Assembly: GCF_900114635.1 (NCBI RefSeq)
Contig: NZ_FOTQ01000006.1
Location: forward strand, 62,001-126,000
Length of the DNA stretch: 64,000 nucleotides
Direction: 5' to 3'
Origin: Shimia aestuarii
Lineage (GTDB): Bacteria; Pseudomonadota; Alphaproteobacteria; Rhodobacterales; Rhodobacteraceae
A model generated the notes under the pieces. The model made no database searches, was not told where the DNA came from, and saw only the letters and a list, made by a program, of their open reading frames with translations. Position 1 is the stretch's first letter; every line of letters starts with the position of its first letter. Of this stretch, positions 43,286 through 52,293 are shown in pieces. The position numbers were made by a program, and so were the translations under genes.

Positions 43286-44836
43286 TCAAGCTGTTGACCG
43301 CTTGGACCAACCGTCCAAGAGCTTGTCGAAGATTGCATTTGCGTAAAGGCCGTTGGTCAGGTGAACGCGCAATCCGGCTGCTGCGGGATGCGATGCCCAG
43401 AGCGGGAATGTTGATTGCGCAACGGCCACAAGGCCAAAGCTCGCCAGTGCAAGGATGATGAGGGCCCATTCGAGCGGTCCGGGCGTCGGGGTGGGGGGAA
43501 GGGTCCCTGCGGTGAGTGATTGCGCGATGACCTGCAGGGCGAAGTAACTCACCGATGTTACCAGCGAATAGGCGATGGTATGGCGCATCAAGGCGCGCGG
43601 TGCGGCATCTGCGAAACCCTGTGCGAGCAGGTAGGCAACGCCGAAGATCAGGATCACGCCTAGCACGATGGCCTGGATCGACTTTCCGTCAAACCCGATG
43701 ATTGCGCCGACCAGGCCGTAAATCACGATGGCGACGGAAAAAGCGTGAAGCACGTTGCGAGCACTTGGCACTGCAATCGGTCCGGGCTGTCGGATGGCTG
43801 TGACGTTGCGCACGGCCTCACCGGAGCTGAGGAACGCGTGGGCTTTGTAGAGTGAGTGGGCGACGATGTGCAGCAAGGCGAGAGGAAATAGCGCAAGGCC
43901 ACATTGCATGATCATGAAGGCCATCTGCGCGATGGTCGACCATGCCAGCGATGTCTTTACTGCCGGCTGAGTCAGCATCACCAGACCGCCGAAGAGCGCT
44001 GTGAACCCGCCGAGCATGACGAGTAGTGCCATGACACCAGGCGCCAGAAGCATCACATCGGCAAACCTGATCAGGAGGAATCCGCCTGCATTTATGACTC
44101 CTGCATGCAATAGGGCCGATACCGGCGTCGGGGCCTCCATCACCTCGGTCAACCATCCGTGGATCGGGAATTGTGCCGAGGCAAAAACGGTCGCGAGCGC
44201 GATCAGGATGGCTGCAAATGCCGTTAGCCAGTTGGCCTCGACCGTTGCGAGGATAGTGTAGATATCGGTGGTTCCGGTTGCGGCGATCAGAAGGATGACA
44301 GCACCTGCCAGGGTGGCTTCGCTCAACCGCGCGACAAGGGCTTTCTTGCGGGCGGCACGCCGCGCCGTATTCCGTTCGGGGTAGAAGAGCAGCAATTGGT
44401 TCAGGGACAAGCTGGTCAGCGTCCAGGCCACAAAGAGCTGAATGAGGTTGCCGGACATCACCAGCAGCAGAACTGCGGCCAAAGTTGCGGCCATCCAGCC
44501 AGTGAAACGTCCCTGGCGGGCCTCTCCATCCATGTAGGTCTTTGAATACCGCAGCACGATCCAGCCGATAAAGCTGACCAGCACCAGCATCACGGTGCTT
44601 ACCACGTCGAGGCGCACGGACAGGCCTATGCCAAAAAGACCGATTAATGGCGACGTTCCGGGGCCATTCACCACAAGCAGCACGGCAGCCCCAACGGCAA
44701 TCACAAAGGCGAAAAACGCGGCGGCTTCTGCCAGTGCCGGCACGCGTCCGGGACGTCTGCCCGGCTGCCGTGCCGCGTGAATTGCCGCCATTAGCAGGAC
44801 GAGCGGACTGAGTAGGGACAAGAAGAGATAAACCAT
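43286..44836 (-). CDS. dabB: DabB, proton-conducting membrane subunit of the DAB pump
   Basis: A 516-residue membrane protein related to NuoL/MrpA (proton-translocating antiporter family) with about 13 helices. Family signatures are visible: [20 protein letters not shown] with the conserved Glu and the ALLHAG turn, then [18 protein letters not shown] and [17 protein letters not shown] with the conserved His and Lys. In DAB systems it couples cation flow to CO2 hydration by DabA. It is the first gene of dabBA and starts 110 bases from the divergent LysR gene. Without dabA next to it, a NADH dehydrogenase subunit would have been the default call. Confidence 0.9.
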   Translation of the reverse strand: MVYLFLSLLSPLVLLMAAIHAARQPGRRPGRVPALAEAAAFFAFVIAVGAAVLLVVNGPGTSPLIGLFGIGLSVRLDVVSTVMLVLVSFIGWIVLRYSKTYMDGEARQGRFTGWMAATLAAVLLLVMSGNLIQLFVAWTLTSLSLNQLLLFYPERNTARRAARKKALVARLSEATLAGAVILLIAATGTTDIYTILATVEANWLTAFAAILIALATVFASAQFPIHGWLTEVMEAPTPVSALLHAGVINAGGFLLIRFADVMLLAPGVMALLVMLGGFTALFGGLVMLTQPAVKTSLAWSTIAQMAFMIMQCGLALFPLALLHIVAHSLYKAHAFLSSGEAVRNVTAIRQPGPIAVPSARNVLHAFSVAIVIYGLVGAIIGFDGKSIQAIVLGVILIFGVAYLLAQGFADAAPRALMRHTIAYSLVTSVSYFALQVIAQSLTAGTLPPTPTPGPLEWALIILALASFGLVAVAQSTFPLWASHPAAAGLRVHLTNGLYANAIFDKLLDGWSKRSTA

Positions 44837-44924
44837 GATCGAACTCCGTTGGTTTCAGTCAGAGACTTCGGAGCACTTGATAGGGCAGGGTATCAGGCAA
44901 TAAAAATTCATTGTTTTTCATCAA

Positions 44925-44945
44925 TCGTTCTAATAATTAGAACGA
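44925..44945. promoter_or_regulatory. Perfect 10-bp palindrome at the LysR start codon
   Basis: TCGTTCTAAT (44925-44934) and ATTAGAACGA (44936-44945) are exact inverted repeats around a single A, ending one base before the LysR ATG. It also sits about 90 bases upstream of dabB. It contains T-N11-A LysR-type half-sites and is likely the autoregulatory operator. It occupies the position where a ribosome site should be. Confidence 0.6.
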
Positions 44946-44946
44946 T

Positions 44947-45837
44947 ATGCCGCTAAACTACCATCATCTCCGTTATTTCTGGGCTGTCGCGCATGAGGGG
45001 AACCTCACGCGTACAGCGCAGCATCTGAACCTTTCTCAGTCCGCCCTATCGGTTCAGATCAAGCAATTGGAAGAACGTCTGGGGCACACCTTGTTCGAAC
45101 GGCGCGGGCGGCAGATGCATCTGACAGAGGCCGGGCGCATTGCGTTGGACCACGCGGATGCGATTTTCGCGACCGGTCAGGAACTTGTGGCCACGCTGAC
45201 GGGCACCGTTCAAAGCCGAAAGGCGTTGCGCGTGGGAGCGCTCGCGACCCTGTCGCGCAACTTCCAGATCGGTTTTCTCAGACCGATGCTGTCGCGAATG
45301 GATGTCGAGGTGATCCTCCGCTCGGGAGGTCCCACCGAATTGCTTGAAGGGTTGGGAACGCTCAACCTTGACCTTGTGCTCATGAACCGCCCGCCACCAG
45401 ACGATAGCCTGACACCGTATGAAACCCATCAGGTTGGCGAGCAGGAAGTCAGCATTGTCGGCACCCCGGAGCGGCTGGCCCCTGATCGTCCGATAAGAGA
45501 CCTGCTCAAAGAGCAGCCATTCATTCTACCCACGACCGACAGCAGCGTGCGGACCGCATTCGACGCCATGGCCAGCCGAATGTCCGTGCGCCCGCAAATC
45601 GCCGCCGAGGTGGATGATATGGCGATGATGCGTCTGTTGGCGCGAGAAGATATCGGGCTTGCACTTGTGGCACCGATCGTCGTGAAAGATGAATTGAACA
45701 CAGGCCGGTTGAAGGAAGCCAAAGAGCACCCACGGATCAAGGAGACCTTTTACGCGATCACGCTTCGGCGGCGGTTTCCGAACGCAGTGGTGCAGGATCT
45801 GCTCGAACGAAATGCCGGTTCCGAACTTTTGTCATGA
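44947..45837 (+). CDS. LysR-family regulator of the dab operon (NhaR-like)
   Basis: A 296-residue LysR regulator. The winged helix starts LNYHHLRYFWAVAHEGNLTR with the recognition helix in LSQSALSVQIKQLEERLG. The effector domain (about 90-296) is intact, and the N-terminus resembles the NhaR subgroup. It is divergent from dabBA by 110 bases with a perfect palindrome in between, so it most likely senses CO2/bicarbonate limitation or an ion signal and controls the pump. No Shine-Dalgarno sequence precedes the ATG, since the palindrome fills that space; the next possible start would delete part of the DNA-binding domain. Confidence 0.87.
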   Translation: MPLNYHHLRYFWAVAHEGNLTRTAQHLNLSQSALSVQIKQLEERLGHTLFERRGRQMHLTEAGRIALDHADAIFATGQELVATLTGTVQSRKALRVGALATLSRNFQIGFLRPMLSRMDVEVILRSGGPTELLEGLGTLNLDLVLMNRPPPDDSLTPYETHQVGEQEVSIVGTPERLAPDRPIRDLLKEQPFILPTTDSSVRTAFDAMASRMSVRPQIAAEVDDMAMMRLLAREDIGLALVAPIVVKDELNTGRLKEAKEHPRIKETFYAITLRRRFPNAVVQDLLERNAGSELLS

Positions 45838-46005
45838 ATTGAAACACATCGGCGTTCATCAGGGCGATTGCGGAGCTGGGTTGTTGGGGGGCATGCACTC
45901 TGTGGCGCGTCGTCGATCTTGTCATCAGGCTCGGAAACGGCCCACGGCATTCCGGCGCTTTTGTTTTTTGTTCTCTGCGCCTAAGCTTTTGTCAAGAGGA
46001 GTGTC

Positions 46006-47334
46006 ATGCAGCAGGATTCGACCAAGTTTTCGGCAGAGCAAGAAGAGCTTGGTGACAGAGCTTGGGCTGATGTTCTTGAAGCCGTAGACAAAACCTATGC
46101 CGAGCTGGTCGATTACCAGGAGCAACTGGAGGCGCGAAACTCTGAGTTGCTGACCTTGCGCAGCTTCCTTGGTTCCATCATGACGTCTATCAGCGACTAT
46201 CTCATTGTTGCTGGCAAGGACGGCCTGATCGTGGATGCAAGCGTGTCGTTCTGTACGGCGCTGGGTGTTTCGGTTGATGACCTTGTTGGCCGCCATATCG
46301 GCAACTTTTTTCTCGAAGCGGACCGCGACCTTGTGCTTTCGACTGTTTCGCAGGTCGCATCGTTGCGCCAACCGGCGACGATCGACGTCGAGTTGCAGAT
46401 TGAGTCCGGGGCTGAACCTGTTGAAGTGCGGATCGCACCGCGCCTAGATCGGCGCCGAAGGGGCGCGGGTGTTATTCTTACGGGGCGCCCTCTTGGGGAA
46501 CTGCACAATGCCTACATGAGCCTCGAGCAGAGCCACGAGGATCTGAAGCAGGCGCAAAGCCAACTGGTGCGCAATGAGAAGCTGGCGAGCCTGGGCCGGT
46601 TGCTCGCGGGTGTGGCCCATGAACTGAATAATCCAATCAGTTTCGTTTATGCAAACACGCACTCTCTGGAAAAATATCTCGATCGGTTCGAAACCTATTT
46701 TGAGAGCGTTCAGCAGGGCGCATCACGTGAGGAGCTTGTGCAATTGCGCGAGGATCTTCGTCTTGACAGGGATCTCAAGAACCTGCGCTTGGCTATCGAA
46801 GGCGCACGGGACGGTTCGGAAAGGGTGCGCGCCATCGTCGAGGACCTGCGCCGCCTGTCTGCCGAGGGTTCGGGCGACATGATCCGGCTTGATCTTGTTG
46901 ATACCACCAGAATTGCTGCGAACTGGATCGAACGTGGAAGCAGGTCCAGTGTGAACTTCGTTTGGGAAGGTGAAGACCCCTGTTGGGCCATTGGTCGACC
47001 GGGGCATATTCAACAGGTCATGATGAACCTGATCCAGAATGCCACGGATGCGATGGAACATGTGGCAGAGCCAGAGTTGAAAATGACCTTTGCCTATGAG
47101 GGCGACCTGGCAACTGTCACAATTCGAGACAACGGTCCCGGCATTCCAGAAGAAATGAAGGAAGCGGTTTTTGATCCCTTTTTCACGACAAAGGATGTCG
47201 GGCAGGGAACCGGTCTCGGCCTGTCGATATCGCACAAGATCATTGAAGAGCATGGGGGCGCGTTGTCTTTGGGGCCGGATCAGGGAGTGGGCGCCTGTTT
47301 CAGGCTGACGCTCAAGAAAGGGGAAGCCGAGTGA
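46006..47334 (+). CDS. hupT: HupT, histidine kinase of the H2-sensing system
   Basis: A 442-residue soluble kinase. A short coiled-coil N-terminus (LVDYQEQLEARNSELLTLR) is followed by a PAS domain (about 60-165), a dimerisation box LAGVAHELNNPISFVYAN with the His near residue 205, and an ATPase domain with NLIQNATDAM, DNGPGIPEEM and GTGLGLSIS. In R. capsulatus HupT phosphorylates HupR in the absence of H2 and is inhibited by the HupUV complex when H2 is present. The start at 46006 has AGAGGAG upstream. hupU starts as a GTG overlapping its stop by four bases. There is no transmembrane segment, as expected for this cytoplasmic sensor. Confidence 0.92.
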   Translation: MQQDSTKFSAEQEELGDRAWADVLEAVDKTYAELVDYQEQLEARNSELLTLRSFLGSIMTSISDYLIVAGKDGLIVDASVSFCTALGVSVDDLVGRHIGNFFLEADRDLVLSTVSQVASLRQPATIDVELQIESGAEPVEVRIAPRLDRRRRGAGVILTGRPLGELHNAYMSLEQSHEDLKQAQSQLVRNEKLASLGRLLAGVAHELNNPISFVYANTHSLEKYLDRFETYFESVQQGASREELVQLREDLRLDRDLKNLRLAIEGARDGSERVRAIVEDLRRLSAEGSGDMIRLDLVDTTRIAANWIERGSRSSVNFVWEGEDPCWAIGRPGHIQQVMMNLIQNATDAMEHVAEPELKMTFAYEGDLATVTIRDNGPGIPEEMKEAVFDPFFTTKDVGQGTGLGLSISHKIIEEHGGALSLGPDQGVGACFRLTLKKGEAE

Positions 47335-48323
47335 ACATCTTGTGGCTGCAATCAGCAGGGTGCGGTGGATGCACGATGTCACTTCTTTGCGCGGAGAGCC
47401 CGAATGTGCTCGAAACCTTGGAAGATGCGGGAATCTCGTTCCTTTGGCACCCGGCGCTCAGTCAGGAAACCGGTGCCGAAGTGCGCGATCTGTTGACCCA
47501 GATTGAAACGGGCGCAATCGTGCTGGATGTCCTCTGCGTCGAAGGATCTATTGTGCGCGGGCCACTTGGGACTGGCCGGTATCACATGCTGGCCGGTACG
47601 GGGCGATCCATGTTGGACTGGGTGCAAAGCCTCGCCCGGAAGGCACAGTTCGTGGTCGCGGTCGGAACTTGTGCAGCATACGGAGGAGTCACCTCCGCCG
47701 GAGAAAACCCGTCTGATGCGATCGGCTTGCAGTATGACGGCGCCCATGCCGGAGGCGCGTTGGATGCAGTGTTCCGAAGCGTCGGTGGGATGCCTGTCAT
47801 CAACGTCGCCGGGTGTCCGACACATCCGGATTGGGTCACCGAAACATTGCTTCTGCTTGCGGCGGGCGCTTTGGATGCGGGGCAACTGGATGACTTCGGG
47901 CGTCCCCGGTTTTATGCTGATCACCTCGTGCACCATGCCTGCCCAAAGAACGAGTTTTATGAGTACAAGGCCAGCGCCAATGCACTTTCCCAAGCCGGAT
48001 GCCTGATGGAACATCTGGGATGTGTCGGAACACAGGCAGTTGGTGACTGCAATATCCGGACGTGGAATGGAGACGGCAGCTGCACGCGGGCGGGATACCC
48101 TTGCATCAACTGTACAGCTCCTGAGTTTGAAGAACCCGGACATGCCTTTGCCGAAACCCCCAAGTTTGCAGGCATACCAATCGGGTTGCCGTCGGACATG
48201 CCCAAGGCCTGGTTCATGGCCTTGGCCAGCCTCTCCAAAGCGGCAACGCCACATCGTATCGCGACCAATGCAGTCGCTGATCGTGTCCAGGTTCCCCCGA
48301 CAATCAAGAAGCCCAAGTCATGA
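47331..48323 (+). CDS. hupU: HupU, small subunit of the H2-sensing regulatory hydrogenase
   Basis: A 330-residue [NiFe]-hydrogenase small subunit lacking a Tat signal, which marks the regulatory type. It starts (GTG) NILWLQSAGCGGCTMSLL, giving the proximal cluster cysteines, with further ligands in VAVGTCAAYGG and NVAGCPTHPDW. The C-terminal cluster region carries HHACPKNEFYEYKASANAL, then CLMEHLGCVG and CINCTAP. With HupV it forms a soluble H2 sensor that signals to HupT. It overlaps both neighbours by four bases. Confidence 0.93.
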   Translation: MNILWLQSAGCGGCTMSLLCAESPNVLETLEDAGISFLWHPALSQETGAEVRDLLTQIETGAIVLDVLCVEGSIVRGPLGTGRYHMLAGTGRSMLDWVQSLARKAQFVVAVGTCAAYGGVTSAGENPSDAIGLQYDGAHAGGALDAVFRSVGGMPVINVAGCPTHPDWVTETLLLLAAGALDAGQLDDFGRPRFYADHLVHHACPKNEFYEYKASANALSQAGCLMEHLGCVGTQAVGDCNIRTWNGDGSCTRAGYPCINCTAPEFEEPGHAFAETPKFAGIPIGLPSDMPKAWFMALASLSKAATPHRIATNAVADRVQVPPTIKKPKS

Positions 48324-49750
48324 CCGACACCAGATTGATCGTTGGCCCTTTCAACCGTGTGGAAGGTGATTTGGAAATCCGGCTCGACGTGTCGGATGGG
48401 GCGGTTCAGGCGGCGTACACAAACTCTCCGCTGTTTCGGGGCTTTGAGCGAATCCTCGTGGGGAAAGCGCCCGAAGATGCGTTGACGATAACGCCGCGCA
48501 TCTGTGGGATTTGCTCTATTAGCCAATCCGTCGCTGCTGCTCGGGCCTTGGCAGACGTTGCTGGCGTTGCACCGACTCCGGCGGCGGAGAAGGCGGCGGC
48601 CATGTTGCATGCAGTCGAAAACTTGGCGGATCACGTCACACATTTCAACCTGTTCTTCATGCCGGATTTCGCGCGTCCAGCGTATACCAGCCATCCTTGG
48701 CATGCGGATGCCGTGGCACGTTTCCTTGCGGCAAAAGGCAGTGCAATTCATGCGGCGATTGAGGCACGCGCAGGGCTTTTGCATATCGTCGGGCTGTTGG
48801 CGGGGAAATGGCCACATACTTTGGCCATCCAACCCGGCGGGATGACGCGAGCGATGACGGCTCGCGACAAGGTACGCATCGCGTCGGACCTGCGGCGGTT
48901 CCGGAGGTATCTCGAGCGCAATCTGTTTGGCGCGCCGCTGGAAGCCTTCGCAAGTTTGTCATCGATCAACGAACTGGAAGGTTGGCGGACCGGGGACGTT
49001 GGCTTTTTCCTGATGCTTGCGTCGGAACTCGGGCTCGACATATCGGGCCGTGGGGCGGCGCGGTACCTATCGTTCGGCGCTTACCCAACAAACGAGGGGC
49101 CGCTTTTCAAGCGCGGTATCTGGCAAAACGGAGAACGTCGGGACCTGGACAGTTCCGAAATCTATGAAGATCTCAGCCGGGCCTGGATGTTGGGTGAGAG
49201 TCGCCATCCTTCCTCTGGTGTTACCGTGCCGGATGAACTGATGCGCGAAGATGCCTATAGCTGGTGCAAGGCGCCGCGTATTGACGGGCACGGCTTTGAG
49301 ACGGGCGCCCTGTCTCGTCAGATCATGGACGGTCACCCACTGGCCCTAGCGCTTGCCGGGGAGGGTGGCGTTCGCGCCCGTATCGTGGGACGTTTCCTTG
49401 AAACTGCGCGCACACAAATCCTGCTTGAAAGGCTATTGTCGGAAATCGACCCGTCGGGTCCTTTCATGCAGTCGGTTGACCTGCCGTACCAAGGAATGGG
49501 CGAGGGGCTCGTCGAAGCCGCGCGCGGAGCGTTGGGGCATTGGGTGCAGATCAGGAACGGGGTGATCGAGAACTACCAGATCATTGCGCCCACAACATGG
49601 AATTTCAGCCCTCGGGATAGCGCAGGAACACCCGGTCCGCTGGAGGCGGCATTGGTTGGCGCCAACGTCAAAGAGGGAGAGGAAACGCCGATTAGTGTAC
49701 AACACATCGTGCGGAGTTTCGATCCCTGCATGGTGTGTACGGTGCACTGA
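48320..49750 (+). CDS. hupV: HupV, large subunit of the H2-sensing regulatory hydrogenase
   Basis: A 476-residue [NiFe]-hydrogenase large subunit. The two Cys pairs that hold the NiFe(CN)2CO site are RICGICSISQS near residue 58 and DPCMVCTVH at the very end. The protein stops right after this motif, so it lacks the C-terminal peptide that HupD-type proteases remove; this is a known feature of H2 sensors such as HoxC/HupV. It overlaps hupU by four bases and hypF by one. It works in the cytoplasm and needs the Hyp proteins for cofactor insertion. Confidence 0.93.
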   Translation: MTDTRLIVGPFNRVEGDLEIRLDVSDGAVQAAYTNSPLFRGFERILVGKAPEDALTITPRICGICSISQSVAAARALADVAGVAPTPAAEKAAAMLHAVENLADHVTHFNLFFMPDFARPAYTSHPWHADAVARFLAAKGSAIHAAIEARAGLLHIVGLLAGKWPHTLAIQPGGMTRAMTARDKVRIASDLRRFRRYLERNLFGAPLEAFASLSSINELEGWRTGDVGFFLMLASELGLDISGRGAARYLSFGAYPTNEGPLFKRGIWQNGERRDLDSSEIYEDLSRAWMLGESRHPSSGVTVPDELMREDAYSWCKAPRIDGHGFETGALSRQIMDGHPLALALAGEGGVRARIVGRFLETARTQILLERLLSEIDPSGPFMQSVDLPYQGMGEGLVEAARGALGHWVQIRNGVIENYQIIAPTTWNFSPRDSAGTPGPLEAALVGANVKEGEETPISVQHIVRSFDPCMVCTVH

Positions 49751-51987
49751 TGAACGGGCGTCGCATACGCGTGCGCGGTCAGGTGCAGGGTGTAGGGTTT
49801 CGCCCGTTTGTCTGGCAATTGGCGCGGCGGTTCGGGCTGAAGGGGACAGTTCTCAACGATCCCGAAGGGGTGTTGGTTTTTGCCTCTGGTGAAGATTTGG
49901 AGCAGTTCGAAGCGGCAATCGCGGCCGAAGCCCCGCCGTTGGCGCGTGTTGACGCTGTTGAAAGCGAACCCTGTGACGTCAGGGCGGATGATGGGTTTGA
50001 AATCGTCGCATCGGAAGGGGCAGGGGCGGAAACGCGTGTGACGCCGGACGCAGCGACGTGTCAGGATTGTTTGTGTGAAATCAATGATGTGAATGACCGG
50101 CGATATGGCTATGCCTTTGCCAATTGCACCCATTGCGGGCCGCGTTTCACAATTCTGAAGGCCCTGCCGTATGACCGGGATCAGACGACGATGGCGCCGT
50201 TCGACATGTGTTCGGCCTGCAGGGAGGAATATGGTGATCCGGGAGATCGGCGGTTCCATGCCCAGCCGGTCGCTTGTCCCGATTGCGGGCCGCGTGTGTG
50301 GATTGAACCATCGTCCGGAGGGGACGCCATTGTCGAGGCGGCGGCGCGGCTGAGACTTGGCGAAGTGTTGGCGATCAAAGGGTTGGGCGGTTTTCATTTG
50401 GCCGTGGATGCGTGCAACGCGGACGCTGTGGCGCTTTTGAGGGACAGAAAGCGACGTCCGGGTAAACCCTTTGCGTTGATGGGAACGCTTGAGGTCGTCT
50501 GTCGCTATGCCTCTGTTTCAAAAACGGAAAGAGTGCTGTTGCAGGATGTGGCGGCGCCGATCGTGTTGTTGCGAAAGGGGGAAGAGGCGCTGCCGGAGGG
50601 AGTTGCCCCGGGGCAGGCAAGCTTGGGGTGGATGCTGCCCTACACGCCGTTACATCACCTTTTGTTGCAAGCCTTTGAGGGGCCGCTGGTGATGACGTCG
50701 GGCAACCTTTCGGGGGAACCTCAGGTGATCGGAAATGCGGAAGCCATTGAGAAGCTGGAGAATTTTGCGGATGCTTTTGTGATGCACGACCGCGACATCG
50801 CGCGGCGGCTGGATGACTCGGTTGAGCGGATCACACCGCATGGACCGATGGTGTTACGGCGGGCACGTGGGCGGGTGCCGGGGACGTTACCCTTGCCGGA
50901 AGGGTTTGAAAACGCACCACATATCGCGGCCTATGGCGGGCAGATGAAGGCGGCGATCTGCCTTATCAAGAACGGTCAGGCGCTCTTGGGGCATCATCTG
51001 GGCGAGCTGGATGAGGCGCTGACCTGGGATGCGTTTGTGCAGGCGGATGCGGATTATGCGGATCTCTTCGACCACCATCCCGAGGCGGTGGCTTGCGATC
51101 TGCATCCCGATTTTTCTGCAACAAAACACAGCTATTCCAAAGGTTTGCCCGTGGAAACAGTGCAGCATCACCATGCGCATCTGGCGGCGTGTCTGGGTGA
51201 GAATGGCTGGCCGTTGGAGGGCGGCAAGGTGGCCGGGATCATCCTTGACGGTTTGGGATTGGGGCCGGATGGAACCGTCTGGGGCGGTGAGGTTTTGTTG
51301 GGGGATTACAGAGGGTTCGAACGGACCCATTGGCTGAGGCAAGCACCTCTGCCGGGCGGAGACATGGCGCAGCGCGATCCCTGGCGCAACCTGTTGATGC
51401 GGTTGGACCAGGCCGGAATGGCGGATTTGGCTGACCAGTTTCTCGGAGTTTGTCCCGTTGATTTATTAAGGCAATCCGTGACAGCAGGGGTCAATGCCCC
51501 GATGTCCTCTTCGGCAGGGCGGCTGTTTGATGCCTTTGCCGCAGCGTTGGAACTGGTCGCGGGCGCGCAGAGTTTTGAGGGCGAGGCCGCGATGCGGTTG
51601 GAGGCATTGGCGCTGGAATGGGAGGCCGATGTTGAGGGCTATCCGTTTGACGTGAGGGATGGGGAAATTGATCCGGCGCCGCTGTTCCGGGCGTGGCTTC
51701 AGGATCGGGAAAGTGGCGTCGAAGCGGCCAAAATGGCACGTCGGTTTCACGTCGGTATTGCGTCGGTATTTGGTCGGTGCGCGCGGGAACTGGTCGAAAG
51801 TGGCCGGGCCAAGGCGATTGCGCTGTCTGGTGGGTGTTTTCAAAACGCCTTGCTTCTGGATCTGGTCGCAAGAGAGTTGCAGGATTTGCCGGTGCTGATC
51901 CATACCAAGACCCCGGCCAATGATGGCGGGCTGGCGCTTGGCCAAGCGCTGGTTGCGGCGGCGCGGTGGGATGGGCGCCGGGCTTGA
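49750..51987 (+). CDS. hypF: HypF, carbamoyltransferase for the NiFe cyanide ligands
   Basis: A 745-residue maturation protein. Domains in order: acylphosphatase (about 1-90) starting RRIRVRGQVQGVGFRPFVW; two zinc fingers (about 105-185) with CQDCLCEI, CTHCGPRF, CSACREEYG and CPDCGPRVW; a YrdC-like domain (200-390) with RKRRPGKPFALM; and a Kae1-like domain to the end with CDLHPDFSATKHS and VQHHHAHLAAC. It transfers the carbamoyl group from carbamoyl phosphate to HypE, where it becomes cyanide. The start at 49750 overlaps the hupV stop; a reading five codons longer is possible but less likely. It closes the hupTUV-hypF cluster and is followed by a 306-base control region. Confidence 0.94.
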   Translation: MNGRRIRVRGQVQGVGFRPFVWQLARRFGLKGTVLNDPEGVLVFASGEDLEQFEAAIAAEAPPLARVDAVESEPCDVRADDGFEIVASEGAGAETRVTPDAATCQDCLCEINDVNDRRYGYAFANCTHCGPRFTILKALPYDRDQTTMAPFDMCSACREEYGDPGDRRFHAQPVACPDCGPRVWIEPSSGGDAIVEAAARLRLGEVLAIKGLGGFHLAVDACNADAVALLRDRKRRPGKPFALMGTLEVVCRYASVSKTERVLLQDVAAPIVLLRKGEEALPEGVAPGQASLGWMLPYTPLHHLLLQAFEGPLVMTSGNLSGEPQVIGNAEAIEKLENFADAFVMHDRDIARRLDDSVERITPHGPMVLRRARGRVPGTLPLPEGFENAPHIAAYGGQMKAAICLIKNGQALLGHHLGELDEALTWDAFVQADADYADLFDHHPEAVACDLHPDFSATKHSYSKGLPVETVQHHHAHLAACLGENGWPLEGGKVAGIILDGLGLGPDGTVWGGEVLLGDYRGFERTHWLRQAPLPGGDMAQRDPWRNLLMRLDQAGMADLADQFLGVCPVDLLRQSVTAGVNAPMSSSAGRLFDAFAAALELVAGAQSFEGEAAMRLEALALEWEADVEGYPFDVRDGEIDPAPLFRAWLQDRESGVEAAKMARRFHVGIASVFGRCARELVESGRAKAIALSGGCFQNALLLDLVARELQDLPVLIHTKTPANDGGLALGQALVAAARWDGRRA

Positions 51988-52293
51988 TGGTGTCGCAGTG
52001 TTCGGTCCGACTTAGGCCTGTTTTCAGTGCAGGGCCTTCGCTTTCCGCTCTGTCACTCTCACCGGTAAGCACCTAACCGGAGCCAATGGAAGGTGGTTGA
52101 TCACTGGCCGGTTGCGGGGCCGGGATTTCTGCGGAAATCGCGCACAACAATCTGACATATATACGTAAATTATTAAATGCACTGATCTCCCCGATATCTT
52201 TGATTGCGGAGTGGGGTCTCTGGTTTCTTGGTCTCGAAGGAGTGCGCGCACAGGGCACTCAAGCAGAATCGCTTAGGCGCGGGAGGACCAGCA
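51988..52293 (+). promoter_or_regulatory. Control region of the hupSL uptake hydrogenase operon
   Basis: This 306-base gap separates hypF from hupS and should carry the H2-controlled promoter. An inverted repeat CCGGT-N9-ACCGG lies at 52062-52080, and an AT-rich segment at 52145-52180 could hold the promoter or an IHF site. I found no TTG-N5-CAA site like the HupR target described in R. capsulatus, and no sigma-54 GG/GC element. The hupS ribosome site GGGAGG is at 52281-52286. The regulatory role is inferred from position. Confidence 0.45.

Noticed and set aside
43286-44836. NADH dehydrogenase subunit 5 (NuoL)
   Set aside because: The protein is shorter than NuoL, no other nuo genes are nearby, and it is operonic with dabA, so DabB is the better call.
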